Numbered from the stretch's first letter, positions 53,271 to 63,340 are shown. The stretch is 64,000 nucleotides of DNA from Rubellimicrobium arenae (GCF_017916275.1 NZ_JAFMST010000012.1:62001-126000), one strand, 5' to 3'. A program made the numbers and translations. The notes: generated by a model not told the origin, from the sequence alone.

Positions 53271-56200
53271 TCACCGCGTCCGGCGTGCCGCCTTTGCAAC
53301 CGGAGCCGCAGCCGTCGTTCCGGCCGCCTGCGCCGCGGCAGCGACGGGCTCCTTGGCGTCCTTCCTGGTCTTGGCGGGCTGCGCCTCGGCGACCTTCTCG
53401 GCCAGGTCCTTCATGATCGCGAAGGAGCCCTTGATCCGGTCGGCCTCGGTCGGCCAGTCGCGCAGGACCACGAGCTTGTTGTCCTTGATCCGCGCCTGCC
53501 CTTGCTGCGCCTGGATGTACTCGACCAGGCCGCCCGGCGAGGCGAAGCGGTCGTTGTGGAACATGACCGTGGCCCCCTTGGGACCGACATCCAGCCGCGC
53601 CACTCCCGCCCGGCGGGCCATGGCCTTGATCCGCACCACCAGCAAGAGCGTGTTCACCTCGCGCGGGAGGGAGCCGAAGCGGTCGATCAGCTCCGCGGCA
53701 AAGCCTTCGAGCTCCACCTTGGTGGAGAGCGACGACAGCCGCCGATACAGCCCGAGCCGGACGTCGAGGTCGGGCACATACTCTTCGGGGATCAGCACCG
53801 GCACGCCGAGGTTGAGCTGCGGCGCCCACTGGCCGTCGGTTTCCACCAGATCCCCCTGCCCGGATCGAAGGCGGTCGATCTCCTCTTCCAGCATCTGCTG
53901 GTAGAGCTCGAAGCCCACCTCGCGGATCTGCCCGGACTGCTCCTCGCCCAGGAGGTTCCCGGCGCCCCGGATGTCCAGGTCCTGGCTCGCGAGCTGGAAG
54001 CCCGCGCCCAGGCTGTCGATGCTCCCCAGCACCCGCAGCCGCCGCTCGGCCTGAGGCGTGAGCTTCTGGCGCGGCCGCGAGGTCAGATAGGCGTAGGCCC
54101 GGGTCTTGGAGCGTCCGACCCGTCCCCGGATCTGGTATAGCTGGGCCAAACCGAACATGTCCGCCCGCCAGACGACCATCGTGTTGGCGGTGGGGATGTC
54201 GAGGCCGGATTCGACGATGGTCGTGGCCAGCAGCACGTCGAACTTGCCGTCGTAGAAGGCGTTCATCCGGTCATCGAGCTCGCCCGCCGCCATCTGGCCA
54301 TGCGCCACCACCACGGACACCTCGGGCACCTCGCGCCGGAGCCAGTCCTCCATCTCGGGCAGGTCGGCCACGCGCGGGACCACGAAGAAGCTCTGGCCCC
54401 CGCGGTAATGCTCCCGCAGGAGCGCTTCCCGGATGGTGATGGTGTCGAACTCGGACACGTAGGTGCGGATCGCCAGCCGGTCGATCGGCGGGGTGCCGAT
54501 CACCGACAGGTCCCGCACGCCAGACAGCGACAGTTGCAGCGTGCGCGGGATCGGCGTCGCGGTCAGCGTCAGGACGTGAATGTCCGACCGCAGCTCCTTC
54601 AGACGCTCCTTGTGGGACACGCCGAAATGCTGCTCCTCGTCGATGACCAGAAGGCCGAGGTTGGCAAACTTGACCTGCTTGGCCAGCACGGCATGGGTGC
54701 CCACCACGATGTCGACCGTGCCCTTGGCCATGCCTTCGCGCGTCTGGGCGGCGTCCTTGGCGGACACGAAGCGCGACAAGGGCCGGACCTCCAGCGGAAA
54801 GCCCCGGAACCGCTCCGCGAAGGTCTTGTAGTGCTGCCGCGCGAGCAGCGTCGTCGGCGCCACCACGGCGACCTGCACCCCCGACATCGCCGCGACAAAG
54901 GCCGCGCGGATGGCCACCTCGGTCTTGCCGAAGCCCACGTCGCCGCAGATCAGCCGGTCCATGGGGTTCCCGGAGGCCATGTCGTTCAGGACGTCCTCAA
55001 TGGCCTGAAGCTGGTCGTCGGTCTCGGCATAGGGGAAGCGGGCCAGGAACTGGTCCCAGATGCCGTCGGGCGGCTCCAGCTCGGGCGCCTGCCGCAGGGC
55101 GCGTTCGGCGGCCGTGCGGATCAGCCGCTCCGCCGCCAGCTTGATGCGCTCCTTGAGCCGGGCCTTGCGCGCCTGCCAGGCCCCCGCGCCCAGCTTGTCG
55201 AGAAGGCCCTCCTCGTGGCCGAAGCGGCTCAGGAGCTCGATGTTCTCGACGGGGAGGTAGAGCTTGGTGTTCTCCGCGTACTCGATGGCCAGGCATTCGT
55301 GCGCCGCGCCCAGCGCCCGCAGCACCTCGAGGCCGAGGTAACGCCCGACCCCATGGTCCACATGGACCACGAGATCCCCGGGGGTGAGGCTGTTGACCTC
55401 GGTCAGGAAGTTGTCGGCCCGCTTCTTCTTGCGGGTCTGGCGGATCAGCCGGTCGCCCAGCACGTCCTGTTCGGAGATGACGGTGAGGCCCGGCGCCTCG
55501 AACCCATGTTCAAGCGGCCAGACGGCCAGATGCACGCCGCGTTTGCCCACCCGCGTGAAGTCCATCACGGGGATGGTCTCTCCGATGCCCTCGTCCTCCA
55601 GGAGCCCCATGAGCCGCTCGCGGGCGCCTTCGGAATAGCTGGCGAGCACCACCGGCGCGTCTTCGGCCCGCGCCTTCACATGGTCGGCCAAGGCCCCGAA
55701 AAGCGAGATCTTCTCCTGCTGCCGCTCGGGCGCGAAATCGCGTCCGATCTTCCCGCCGGCGTCGATCACGCCGAGGCCCGTCGGCTGCTTGAGCGGGCTG
55801 AACTGGAGCACCCGCCGGTCGCGCAGCCCGGCGTCCCATGCCCCCTCGTCGAGGTAGAGGAGCTGCGGCGGGGCCGGCTTGTAGACCGAGTCCATCCGCC
55901 CCCGTTCGGTCAGGGCCGCGCGCCGCGCCTCGTAGGCGTCCTGGATCGCCGCCCAGCGGGCGATGCGCGAAGGCGCGACCTGATCGTCCAGCGTGACCGT
56001 GGCCTTGGGCAGGTAGTCGAACAGCGTTTCCAGCCGTTCGTGGAAGAAGGCGAGCCAGTGCTCCATGCCGGCGTGCTTGCGGCCCGCGCTCACCGCCTCG
56101 TAGAGCGGGTCGTCGGTCCCGGCCGCGCCGAACTCGATCCGGTAGTTCTGGCGGAACCGGGTGATCGACGGCTCGTCGAGGATGACCTCCGACACGGGCG

Positions 56201-56816
56201 CGAACTCGACCACGCTCAGCTTCTCGGTGGTCCGCTGGCTGGTGGCGTCGAACCGGCGCGCGCCGTCCAGCGTGTCCCCGAAGAAGTCGAGCCGCACCGG
56301 CGAGGGATGGCCCGGCGGCCAGACATCGATCAGGCCGCCGCGCACGGCGTAGTCGCCGGGCTCGGTCACCGTCGGGCTCTGGGTGAAGCCCATGCGCGAC
56401 AGGAACCCCCGCAGCGCCGTCTCGTCCACCCGGTCGCCCACGCGGGCCGAGAAGGCCGCCCCGCGCAGCGTGTCCCGCGCCGGGACGCGCTGGGTCGCGG
56501 CGTTCAGCGTCGTCAGGATCACGTAACGCTCGGGCATCCCGTGCACGAGCCCGGCCAGCGTCGCCATCCGCTGGGCCGCGATCTCCGGGTTGGGCGACAC
56601 CCGGTCGAACGGCAGCACGTCCCAGGCCGGAAAGACGAACACCGGCAGGCCGGGGTCGTAGAACTGGAGCGCCGCCTGCATGGCCGCGAGCCGCCGGTCG
56701 TCCCGCGCGACGTGGACCACGCAGCAGCCCGACCTGTCCAGCTCCTGGAGGATCAGGCGGGCGTCATAGCCTTCGGGCGCGCCGCCGACGGTGATGTGAT
56801 TGGGACTGCTCGACAT
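53271..56816 (-). CDS. mfd: Transcription-repair coupling factor Mfd
   Basis: An 1181-residue protein that removes RNA polymerase stalled at DNA lesions and recruits UvrA. It has the UvrB-like N terminus (AWDVLPFDRVSPNPEIAAQRM), the RNA polymerase-interaction domain (GDLVVHVDHGVGRYLGLEVL), the RecG-like translocase with Walker A CGDVGFGKTEVA and DEEQHFG, LTATPIPRTLQLSLSG, TTIVESGLDIPTANTMVV, RGRVGRS and the C-terminal D7 domain. An Ala/Lys-rich tail follows. Length and order are normal. It is monocistronic or followed by the GT39 gene. Confidence 0.97.
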   Translation of the reverse strand: MSSSPNHITVGGAPEGYDARLILQELDRSGCCVVHVARDDRRLAAMQAALQFYDPGLPVFVFPAWDVLPFDRVSPNPEIAAQRMATLAGLVHGMPERYVILTTLNAATQRVPARDTLRGAAFSARVGDRVDETALRGFLSRMGFTQSPTVTEPGDYAVRGGLIDVWPPGHPSPVRLDFFGDTLDGARRFDATSQRTTEKLSVVEFAPVSEVILDEPSITRFRQNYRIEFGAAGTDDPLYEAVSAGRKHAGMEHWLAFFHERLETLFDYLPKATVTLDDQVAPSRIARWAAIQDAYEARRAALTERGRMDSVYKPAPPQLLYLDEGAWDAGLRDRRVLQFSPLKQPTGLGVIDAGGKIGRDFAPERQQEKISLFGALADHVKARAEDAPVVLASYSEGARERLMGLLEDEGIGETIPVMDFTRVGKRGVHLAVWPLEHGFEAPGLTVISEQDVLGDRLIRQTRKKKRADNFLTEVNSLTPGDLVVHVDHGVGRYLGLEVLRALGAAHECLAIEYAENTKLYLPVENIELLSRFGHEEGLLDKLGAGAWQARKARLKERIKLAAERLIRTAAERALRQAPELEPPDGIWDQFLARFPYAETDDQLQAIEDVLNDMASGNPMDRLICGDVGFGKTEVAIRAAFVAAMSGVQVAVVAPTTLLARQHYKTFAERFRGFPLEVRPLSRFVSAKDAAQTREGMAKGTVDIVVGTHAVLAKQVKFANLGLLVIDEEQHFGVSHKERLKELRSDIHVLTLTATPIPRTLQLSLSGVRDLSVIGTPPIDRLAIRTYVSEFDTITIREALLREHYRGGQSFFVVPRVADLPEMEDWLRREVPEVSVVVAHGQMAAGELDDRMNAFYDGKFDVLLATTIVESGLDIPTANTMVVWRADMFGLAQLYQIRGRVGRSKTRAYAYLTSRPRQKLTPQAERRLRVLGSIDSLGAGFQLASQDLDIRGAGNLLGEEQSGQIREVGFELYQQMLEEEIDRLRSGQGDLVETDGQWAPQLNLGVPVLIPEEYVPDLDVRLGLYRRLSSLSTKVELEGFAAELIDRFGSLPREVNTLLLVVRIKAMARRAGVARLDVGPKGATVMFHNDRFASPGGLVEYIQAQQGQARIKDNKLVVLRDWPTEADRIKGSFAIMKDLAEKVAEAQPAKTRKDAKEPVAAAAQAAGTTAAAPVAKAARRTR

Positions 56817-56863
56817 GTGGCGTCACCTACCGCGCCGCGGGCCGGTGTCAACGGGAGCCGGAT

Positions 56864-57388
56864 TCACAACCCCTGCAGCACCAGCAGGTTCTGGTACATC
56901 CCATAAAGGGCCGTGACGAAGATCGACACGAGCCCGATCCCCTGGACCCAGGCCCGGTGCCGCGCCAGCGTCCGGAAGAGCGCCTCGCCCTCGGGCGCCT
57001 GCCGGGCGATGCGGCGCGCGGTCACGAGGCTCAGGGCGCCCACGGCCGCGAGGGGCACGGCGATCAGCACCACGGCCTGCGCGAACTCCACGCCGTACCA
57101 GAAGGCCAGGACCATCAGCGTCGTCACGCCAAAGGCCAGGGTCGCGGCGATCAGCAGGCCCGACATCTCGGCGATGAAGAGGATCCGGTTCACCTGGATG
57201 CGCACCAGGTCCTCCAGGTCCGCGAGCGCCTGCCCGCCCTGCTGCCGCGCCCGCAGCACCATGTCGAAGGGCACGCCCAGAATCCGGTGGGTCGCCGAGG
57301 ACCAGACCACCGCCAGCATGATCCAGAACCACAGGTTGGAGAACGACCGGAAGTCGATCACGTCGAGAAGGGTTTGCATCCAGTCCAC
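56864..57388 (-). CDS. Conserved inner-membrane protein, often annotated SufBCD component
   Basis: A 174-residue protein with four hydrophobic segments and a basic, glutamine-rich loop (VLRARQQGGQALADLEDLVR). Rhodobacterales genomes carry such a gene beside hemB or mfd, and databases label it as a component of the SufBCD complex, a name without evident support in this sequence: no cysteine motif or ATP-binding site. It is divergent from hemB and upstream of mfd on the same strand. The function is unknown. Confidence 0.7.
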   Translation of the reverse strand: MDWMQTLLDVIDFRSFSNLWFWIMLAVVWSSATHRILGVPFDMVLRARQQGGQALADLEDLVRIQVNRILFIAEMSGLLIAATLAFGVTTLMVLAFWYGVEFAQAVVLIAVPLAAVGALSLVTARRIARQAPEGEALFRTLARHRAWVQGIGLVSIFVTALYGMYQNLLVLQGL

Positions 57389-57530
57389 GTCGTCCGTCGG
57401 GCCGTCCCTGTTTCGTTCCAGCGTTCCTAGCCCACCCGTTCTGTCAAGCCCAGCCTTGAGCTTGGGCGCGGTTCATGCGACCCGACACTCCGCGCCGGGC
57501 CGGACCGGGCGCCAGACAGTGGAGTGTCCC

Positions 57531-58529
57531 ATGACCCTGCCCCCCGCCCCCTTTCCTGCCGCCCGGCTGCGTCGGCTGCGCGCCACGCCCGCCCTGCGCG
57601 CCCTTGTCCGGCAGAACACGCTGACCCCCTCGGACCTGATCTGGCCGATCTTCCTGATGCAGGGGACCAACGAATCCGTCCCGGTGCCCTCGATGCCGGG
57701 CGTGAACCGCCTGACCGTGGACCGCGCGGTCGAGGCGGCCCGCGAGGCCCGTTCGCTCGGCATCCCGGCGATGTGCCTTTTCCCCTACACCGCGATGGAG
57801 CATCGCACCGCCGACTGCGCCGAGGCCTGGAATCCCGACAACCTGACCAACCGCACGATCCGCGCGATCAAGGACGCGGTGCCCGAGGTCGCGGTGATGA
57901 CCGACATCGCGCTCGACCCCTACAACATCGACGGCCATGACGGCTTCGTCGAGAACGGCGAGATCGTGAACGACCGCACCGTCGAGGCTCTCGTGAAGAT
58001 GGCCCTGGCGCAGGCGCGCTCGGGCGCGGACATCCTGGGGCCGTCCGACATGATGGACGGGCGCATCGGCGCGATCCGCCGGGCCCTCGAATCCGAGGGG
58101 CACCAGAACGTCACCATCCTGAGCTATGCCGCCAAGTACGCCTCGGCCTTCTACGGGCCCTTCCGCGACGCCGTGGGCGCGACGGCCGCCCTCAAGGGCG
58201 AGAAGAAGACCTACCAGATGGACCCGGGCAACTCGGACGAGGCGATGCGCCTGGTCGCCCGCGACCTGTCCGAAGGCGCGGACATGGTGATGGTCAAGCC
58301 GGGGATGCCCTATCTCGACATCTGCCGCCGCGTGAAGGACGAATTCGCCGTCCCCACCTTCGCCTACCAGGTGTCCGGCGAGTACGCGATGCTCAAGGCC
58401 GCGGCCGTGAACGGCTGGCTCGACGGCGACCGGGTCATGCTCGAAAGCCTCATGTCCTTCAAGAGGGCCGGCTGCGACGGCGTCCTCACCTACTTCGCGC
58501 CCGAAGCGGCGCGAGCAATGAACGGCTGA
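57531..58529 (+). CDS. hemB: Delta-aminolevulinic acid dehydratase
   Basis: A 332-residue porphobilinogen synthase, which condenses two 5-aminolevulinate molecules. Schiff-base lysines are in SYAAKYASAFYGPFRDA and MVKPGMPYLDI. Where zinc enzymes carry three cysteines, this protein reads DIALDPYNIDGHDGF, so it belongs to the magnesium or metal-independent alphaproteobacterial class, as in Rhodobacter. ATG 57531 has GGAG six bases upstream. It is divergent from the membrane protein at 57388. Confidence 0.96.
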   Translation: MTLPPAPFPAARLRRLRATPALRALVRQNTLTPSDLIWPIFLMQGTNESVPVPSMPGVNRLTVDRAVEAAREARSLGIPAMCLFPYTAMEHRTADCAEAWNPDNLTNRTIRAIKDAVPEVAVMTDIALDPYNIDGHDGFVENGEIVNDRTVEALVKMALAQARSGADILGPSDMMDGRIGAIRRALESEGHQNVTILSYAAKYASAFYGPFRDAVGATAALKGEKKTYQMDPGNSDEAMRLVARDLSEGADMVMVKPGMPYLDICRRVKDEFAVPTFAYQVSGEYAMLKAAAVNGWLDGDRVMLESLMSFKRAGCDGVLTYFAPEAARAMNG

Positions 58530-58631
58530 TTCGGGCTGCGGTTCGAATCAGTCGATGACAGGCCGGGCCGGTCCGGCTAAACTTAGTCCCAACGGCCGGT
58601 CACAAGGCCAAGAAACCATCGGGCGGTGACA

Positions 58632-59189
58632 ATGAACATCCTCTCCAGGCGCAGATTCGCGGCGCTGGCCCTTGCGGCACCCCTGCTCGCAGCGTGCTCG
58701 AACGGCGTGGGCTCGGGCGGCGCGGCGATCATCGACGCGCGCGTCGACAGCTCGCTGAGCTTCCTCTACTCCACCTATCCCGGCACGCGCGACCTCGCGA
58801 ACCGGGCGGCGGGCGTGCTGGTCATGCCGGTCGTGACGGAGCTGGGCCTGGGGCTCGGCGGCTCCTATGGGACCGGCGCCCTGCGGGTCGGCAACACCTC
58901 GGTCGACTACTACTCCGCGGCGGCGGCCTCGGCGGGGCTCCAGATCGGCGCGCAGCAGTACAGCCACGTCCTCTTCTTCATGACCCAGGACGCCCTGTCG
59001 CAGTTCCGGTCCTCGGCGGGCTGGGTCGCGGGCGCGGACATCGACTACGCGGTCATCGACCAGGGCGAGGTGCTCCGCGCCGACACCACCACGTCGCTGT
59101 CCCCGGTGATCGCCGTGGTCTTCGCCCAGTCGGGCCTGCGGATGGGCGCGACGGTCGAGGGGACGAAGTACACGCGCATCATCCCTTGA
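58632..59189 (+). CDS. SYLF/YSC84-domain lipoprotein
   Basis: A 185-residue lipoprotein: signal with lipobox LLAACSNG (acylated Cys near residue 22). The SYLF/Ysc84 lipid-binding domain follows (AAGVLVMPVVTELGLGLGGSYGTGALRVG, YYSAAAASAGLQIGAQQYSHVLFFM, FRSSAGWVAGADIDYAVID). Function in bacteria is unclear, perhaps envelope lipid binding. GTG 58626 and ATG 58632 are both possible; ATG is chosen. It is a lone gene after hemB. Confidence 0.85.
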   Translation: MNILSRRRFAALALAAPLLAACSNGVGSGGAAIIDARVDSSLSFLYSTYPGTRDLANRAAGVLVMPVVTELGLGLGGSYGTGALRVGNTSVDYYSAAAASAGLQIGAQQYSHVLFFMTQDALSQFRSSAGWVAGADIDYAVIDQGEVLRADTTTSLSPVIAVVFAQSGLRMGATVEGTKYTRIIP

Positions 59190-59354
59190 GGGAGGGCGCA
59201 ACGCCCCCCGCGCGGTGGTGTCAGGATCGGGCAGGACATTCGTGGAATCGTGACGGGCAAGCGGGCCGCGAGCGACCCGAACTGTCGCAATCGGGCAATC
59301 GGTGCGCCTTGCGGCGTTCCAAATAGGCCCAACACGAACGAGGGAACCTGACCC

Positions 59355-61769
59355 ATGAAGACCACCACCCGCGTGGCCGTGATCGGCGGAGGCGTCGTCG
59401 GCTGCTCCGTCCTTTACCACCTGACCAAGCTCGGCTGGTCGGACGTCATGCTGATCGAGCGGTCGGACCTCACCTCCGGCTCGACCTGGCACGCGGCGGG
59501 CGGCTTCCACACGCTCAACGGCGACACCAACATGGCGGCGCTCCAGGGCTACACGATCCGGCTCTACAAGGAGCTGGAGGAGATCACCGGGATGTCCTGC
59601 GGCCTCCACCATGTGGGGGGCATCACACTCGCGGATACGCCCGAACGGTTCGACATGCTCAAGGCGGAACGCGCCAAGCACCGCTACATGGGCCTGGACA
59701 CCGCGATCCTGTCGCCCTCCGAGGTCGAGGAGATGACCGAAGGGCTGGTCAATGTCGAAGGCGTGCTGGGCGCGCTCTACGACCCGCTCGACGGCCACCT
59801 CGATCCCTCGGGCACCACCCACGCCTATGCCCGCGCCGCCCGGATGGGCGGGGCCGAGATCGTGCTCCACAACCGCGTGCTCGAGCTGACCCCCCGCGCC
59901 GACGGCACCTGGGACGTCGTGACCGAGCAGGGGACCATCCACGCCGAGCATGTGGTGAACGCGGCCGGCCTCTGGGCGCGCGAGGTCTTCGCGATGGCCG
60001 GGGTCTACGGCCCGCTCCTGCCGATGGCGCACCAGTACCTCGTGACCGACGACATCCCCGAGATCGTGGCCTTCCTCGACCGCGGCCGGGAGTTCCCGCA
60101 CGTCATGGACCCGGGCGGCGAAAGCTACCTCCGCCAGGAGGGTCGCGGCCTTTGCATCGGCTTCTACGAAAAGCCCTGCGAGCCCTGGTCGCCCGACACC
60201 ACGCCCTGGACCTTCGGGCACGAGCTCCTCAACGAGGACTTCAGCAAGATCGAGGACTCGGTCGCCTTTGCCTACCGCCGCTTTCCCGTCCTCGAGCGGG
60301 CGGGCGTCAAGCGGGTGATCCACGGGCCATTCACCTTCGCTCCGGACGGCAACCCGCTGATCGGTCCGGTGCCGGGCCTGCGCAACTTCTGGTCCGCCTG
60401 CGCCGTCATGGCCGGCTTCAGCCAGGGCGGCGGCATGGGCCTCAGCCTCGCCCAGTGGATGATCCACGGCGAGGTCGAGCGCGACCCGCGCGGCTTCGAC
60501 GTCGCCCGCTTCGGCAACTGGACGACGCCCGGCTACACCGTCCCGAAGGTCGTGGAGAACTACCAGACCCGCTTCTCGGTCGCCTACCCGAACGAAGAGA
60601 AGCCCGCCGCGCGTCCGTTCCGCACCTCGCCCATGTACGACGTCCTGTCCGGGATGGGGGCCGTCTGGGGGCAGCAGTACGGGCTCGAGGTCGCCAACTA
60701 CTTTGCCTTGTCCGGCGAGCCGGCCTACGAGACCCCGACCTTCCGTCGCTCCAACGCCTGGGAGGCCACGCGGCAGGAGGTCCTGGCCGTCCGCACCGGG
60801 GTCGGCATCAACGAGCTGTCGAACTTCGGCAAATACCGCGTCACCGGTCCGAACGCCCGCGCCTGGCTCGACCGGATCATGGCGGGGACGATCCCGCGTC
60901 CGGGTCGCCTTGCGCTCAATCCGATGCTGGCGGAAAGCGGCAAGATCATCGGCGACTTCACCGTGTCCTGCCTGTCCGAGCAGGAGTTCATGCTGACGGC
61001 GAGCTATGGCGCGCAAGGCTGGCACGGCCGCTGGTTCGTGCAGCACCTTACCGACGGCGTCCGGGTCGACAACATCTCCGACGCCCGGACCGGCTTCCAG
61101 ATCGCGGGTCCCCGCGCGACCGAACTGCTGCGCCGCGTCACGCGATCGGATGTGGGGTCGATCCGGTTCATGGACGTTCGCCGGCTGACCGTCGGCATGG
61201 CGGACTGCTTGGTCCAGCGCGTGAGCTACACCGGGGACCTCGGCTACGAGATCTTCTGCGACCACATGTCGGTGCGCCACCTTTGGCAGACGCTCTGGCA
61301 GGCGGGCCGGGATCTGGGCCTGCGGCCCTTCGGGATGCGGGCCATGATGTCGCTCCGACTCGACCGTTGGTTCGGGAGCTGGGGCCGCGAGTTCTCGCCC
61401 GACTACACCCCGGCCGAGACCGGCCTCGACCGGTTCGTCCGCTACAACAAGCCCGTGGACTTCATCGGCAAGGCCGCGGCGGCGGCCGAGAAGTCGACCA
61501 GTCCCCGCAAGCGCCTGACCAGCCTGATCGTCGATGCGAGGGATGCCGACGTCGTGGCCTGGGAGCCGATCTGGCTCGACGGTCAGGTGGCGGGCTGGTG
61601 CACGTCGGGCGGGTTCTCGCATTTCACGGGACATTCGGTCGCGCAGGGCTTCCTGCCGCCGGACCGCATCACGGACGGCCTTCCCCTGGAGGTCGAGATC
61701 CTGGGGGAACGTCGTCCGGCCCGCGTCCACCTCGCCCCGCTGTGGGACGACCCGCGGATCCGGGCCTGA
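59355..61769 (+). CDS. Dimethylglycine/sarcosine dehydrogenase-like flavoprotein
   Basis: An 804-residue protein in four parts: DAO-type FAD domain (VAVIGGGVVGCSVLYHL, residues 7-23), a middle FAO_M domain, then GCV_T and GCV_T C-terminal aminomethyltransferase-like domains (NELSNFGKYRVTGPNARAWL and GLGLRP-type DLGLRPFGMRAMMSLRLD). The SGSTWHAAG stretch contains the His to which FAD is covalently bound in dimethylglycine dehydrogenase. These enzymes demethylate glycine betaine breakdown products and pass the carbon to tetrahydrofolate. The substrate may be dimethylglycine or sarcosine. It is monocistronic; AGGGA precedes ATG 59355. Confidence 0.9.
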   Translation: MKTTTRVAVIGGGVVGCSVLYHLTKLGWSDVMLIERSDLTSGSTWHAAGGFHTLNGDTNMAALQGYTIRLYKELEEITGMSCGLHHVGGITLADTPERFDMLKAERAKHRYMGLDTAILSPSEVEEMTEGLVNVEGVLGALYDPLDGHLDPSGTTHAYARAARMGGAEIVLHNRVLELTPRADGTWDVVTEQGTIHAEHVVNAAGLWAREVFAMAGVYGPLLPMAHQYLVTDDIPEIVAFLDRGREFPHVMDPGGESYLRQEGRGLCIGFYEKPCEPWSPDTTPWTFGHELLNEDFSKIEDSVAFAYRRFPVLERAGVKRVIHGPFTFAPDGNPLIGPVPGLRNFWSACAVMAGFSQGGGMGLSLAQWMIHGEVERDPRGFDVARFGNWTTPGYTVPKVVENYQTRFSVAYPNEEKPAARPFRTSPMYDVLSGMGAVWGQQYGLEVANYFALSGEPAYETPTFRRSNAWEATRQEVLAVRTGVGINELSNFGKYRVTGPNARAWLDRIMAGTIPRPGRLALNPMLAESGKIIGDFTVSCLSEQEFMLTASYGAQGWHGRWFVQHLTDGVRVDNISDARTGFQIAGPRATELLRRVTRSDVGSIRFMDVRRLTVGMADCLVQRVSYTGDLGYEIFCDHMSVRHLWQTLWQAGRDLGLRPFGMRAMMSLRLDRWFGSWGREFSPDYTPAETGLDRFVRYNKPVDFIGKAAAAAEKSTSPRKRLTSLIVDARDADVVAWEPIWLDGQVAGWCTSGGFSHFTGHSVAQGFLPPDRITDGLPLEVEILGERRPARVHLAPLWDDPRIRA

Positions 61770-61989
61770 GCCGCCGGGACGGAGCGGGAACGCGGCCCCG
61801 CCGTGGCGGTGAGGTCCGTTCCTGGCCGCCCATAGGTCCCATCATAGGGTCAGCCCCCTTCATCACGGGCTGTCCCAGGCGACGTTCCCCGGTGCCCTCT
61901 CGGCTCCTCTCCTGCTGACAGGATGCGCCGCCGGGCGACTGCCCTGGACCCACGGAACGTCCCGCGATCATCTTGCAACATCTGTAACC

Positions 61990-62235
61990 GCCCCTTGCGC
62001 AAGAGGGATCTTCGGAGCTGGTTCTGGCGCGCTGTCGGGTGCTGACATCTGTCCGGCCTTTGGTGCGGCCCTGGGATGCCGCGGGCCCGTATGGTGTTCG
62101 CGGGTCGGGTCCAGATCAGAGCCGCGTGCTCGATGGCACTCTGTTGCAACCTGGGTGTCCCGATCCCGTCTCACGACCGTTGCGCCATACCGCTCCTTGC
62201 CCTCTTCCGCTCCGACGTCCTCGCAGCCTGTCGGC
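61990..62235 (-). ncRNA. Candidate bridge-RNA-coding segment of the IS110-type element
   Basis: The stretch downstream of the transposase (on its strand) is noncoding and rich in short complementary blocks. IS1111-group elements are reported to carry the bridge RNA, which pairs with target and donor DNA, in this position, while the IS110 group has it upstream. I see no decisive fold by eye; the placement rests on family knowledge. Confidence 0.35.
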
Positions 62236-63264
62236 TTACGCCGCCACGGCCGGAGCCCTGTAGACCTCTCCCTTCGCCATCAACGCCCACACGATCCGCG
62301 CCATCTTATTGGCCAGCGCCACCCGCACCAGCAGGGGTGGCTTGCGTGCGATCAGCCTTGCGAGCCATGTGCCTGGCTTGGCTGAGGCATGGACATGCCG
62401 CTTCATGATGACGCTGTTGGCGCCAATGATCAGCAGGCGCCGCAGAGACCGTTCGCCCATCCTGGTTGTGGCCCCCAGCCGCTGCTTGCCACCGGTCGAA
62501 TGCTGTCGGGGCGTCAGGCCCAGCCAGGCCGCAAAGTCCCTCGCGCAGCGGAACGTCTCGGGCGGGGGAGCCAGGACGGCGATGGCTGTCGCGATCAGCG
62601 GCCCGATGCCCGGCACCGTCATCAGCCGTCGGGCGACCTCGTTCTCCTTGGCACGCCGTGCGATCTCGACATCGAGCTTCCCGATCTCCGCCTCGAGGTG
62701 GGCGAGCGCTACAACCAGCACCTTGAGCGTGGCAACAGCCTCGGCGGGCAAGCCGCTGCCCTGGTCCTCGACAAGAGCGATCAGCCGCGCGGCGTTCGCG
62801 GCACCCTGCGGCACCACCAGCCCGAACTCGGTCAGGTGACCCCGCAGGGCGTTGATCGCCTGCGTGCGCTGCCGGACCAGAAGCTCGCGCACGCGAAACA
62901 CCATCGCGGCGCCCTGAGCCTCCTCGCTCTTCACCGCCACGAAGCGCATCGTGGGACGCTGGGCGGCCTCACAGATGGCTTCCGCATCGGCGGCATCAGA
63001 CTTCTGGCGCTTGATAAAAGGCTTCACATAGGCCGGCGGGATCAGCCGCACCTCATGGCCCAGCCGCCCGATCTCTCGGCCCCAGAAATGGGCACCGCCA
63101 CACGCCTCCATCGCCACCACACAGGCGGGCAACTGCGCGAAGAAGGCCAGCACCTGATCGCGCCGCAGCTTCTTGCGAAGGACCGCACGCCCCGAGGCAT
63201 CAGCCCCATGCGCCTGAAACACATTCTTCGCCAGGTCGAGCCCGACTGTGGTAATCTCCGCCAT
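62236..63264 (-). CDS. IS110/IS1111-family transposase
   Basis: A 342-residue DEDD recombinase. N-terminal RuvC-like domain: TTVGLDLAKNVFQAHGAD (first Asp), VVAMEACGGAHFWGREI (Glu), and KSDAADAEAICEA (Asp pair). The C-terminal transposase_20 domain has MTVPGIGPLIATAI (helix-hairpin-helix) and LGLTPRQHSTGGKQRLGATT with the catalytic serine. The frame is intact. ATG 63264 follows GGGGAG. Similarity of motif wording suggests the IS1111 side of the family. Confidence 0.93.
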   Translation of the reverse strand: MAEITTVGLDLAKNVFQAHGADASGRAVLRKKLRRDQVLAFFAQLPACVVAMEACGGAHFWGREIGRLGHEVRLIPPAYVKPFIKRQKSDAADAEAICEAAQRPTMRFVAVKSEEAQGAAMVFRVRELLVRQRTQAINALRGHLTEFGLVVPQGAANAARLIALVEDQGSGLPAEAVATLKVLVVALAHLEAEIGKLDVEIARRAKENEVARRLMTVPGIGPLIATAIAVLAPPPETFRCARDFAAWLGLTPRQHSTGGKQRLGATTRMGERSLRRLLIIGANSVIMKRHVHASAKPGTWLARLIARKPPLLVRVALANKMARIVWALMAKGEVYRAPAVAA

Positions 63265-63340
63265 GACCGCTCCCCTCTGTGGATCGTCGCAGACCCACCC
63301 TGGCACACCGATGCCGTCGGGGGGCGGTCACATCATCAGA

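Larger units (their letters stand above)
61985..63340. mobile_element. IS110-family element (boundaries approximate)
   Basis: It contains the transposase gene 62236-63264 plus flanking noncoding segments. There is no clear terminal inverted repeat, as expected for IS110/IS1111 elements, so I set the ends by where the family-like sequence fades: about 250 bp past the transposase stop and about 75 bp before its start. Precise ends need comparison with an empty site. Confidence 0.6.

Noticed and set aside
54300-56906. 868-codon open frame opposite mfd
   Set aside because: Shadow of mfd; composition is biased and no domain is recognisable.
58548-61730. 1060-codon open frame opposite the flavoprotein gene
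   Set aside because: Antisense shadow caused by high GC at third positions; the plus-strand protein has full-length family motifs.
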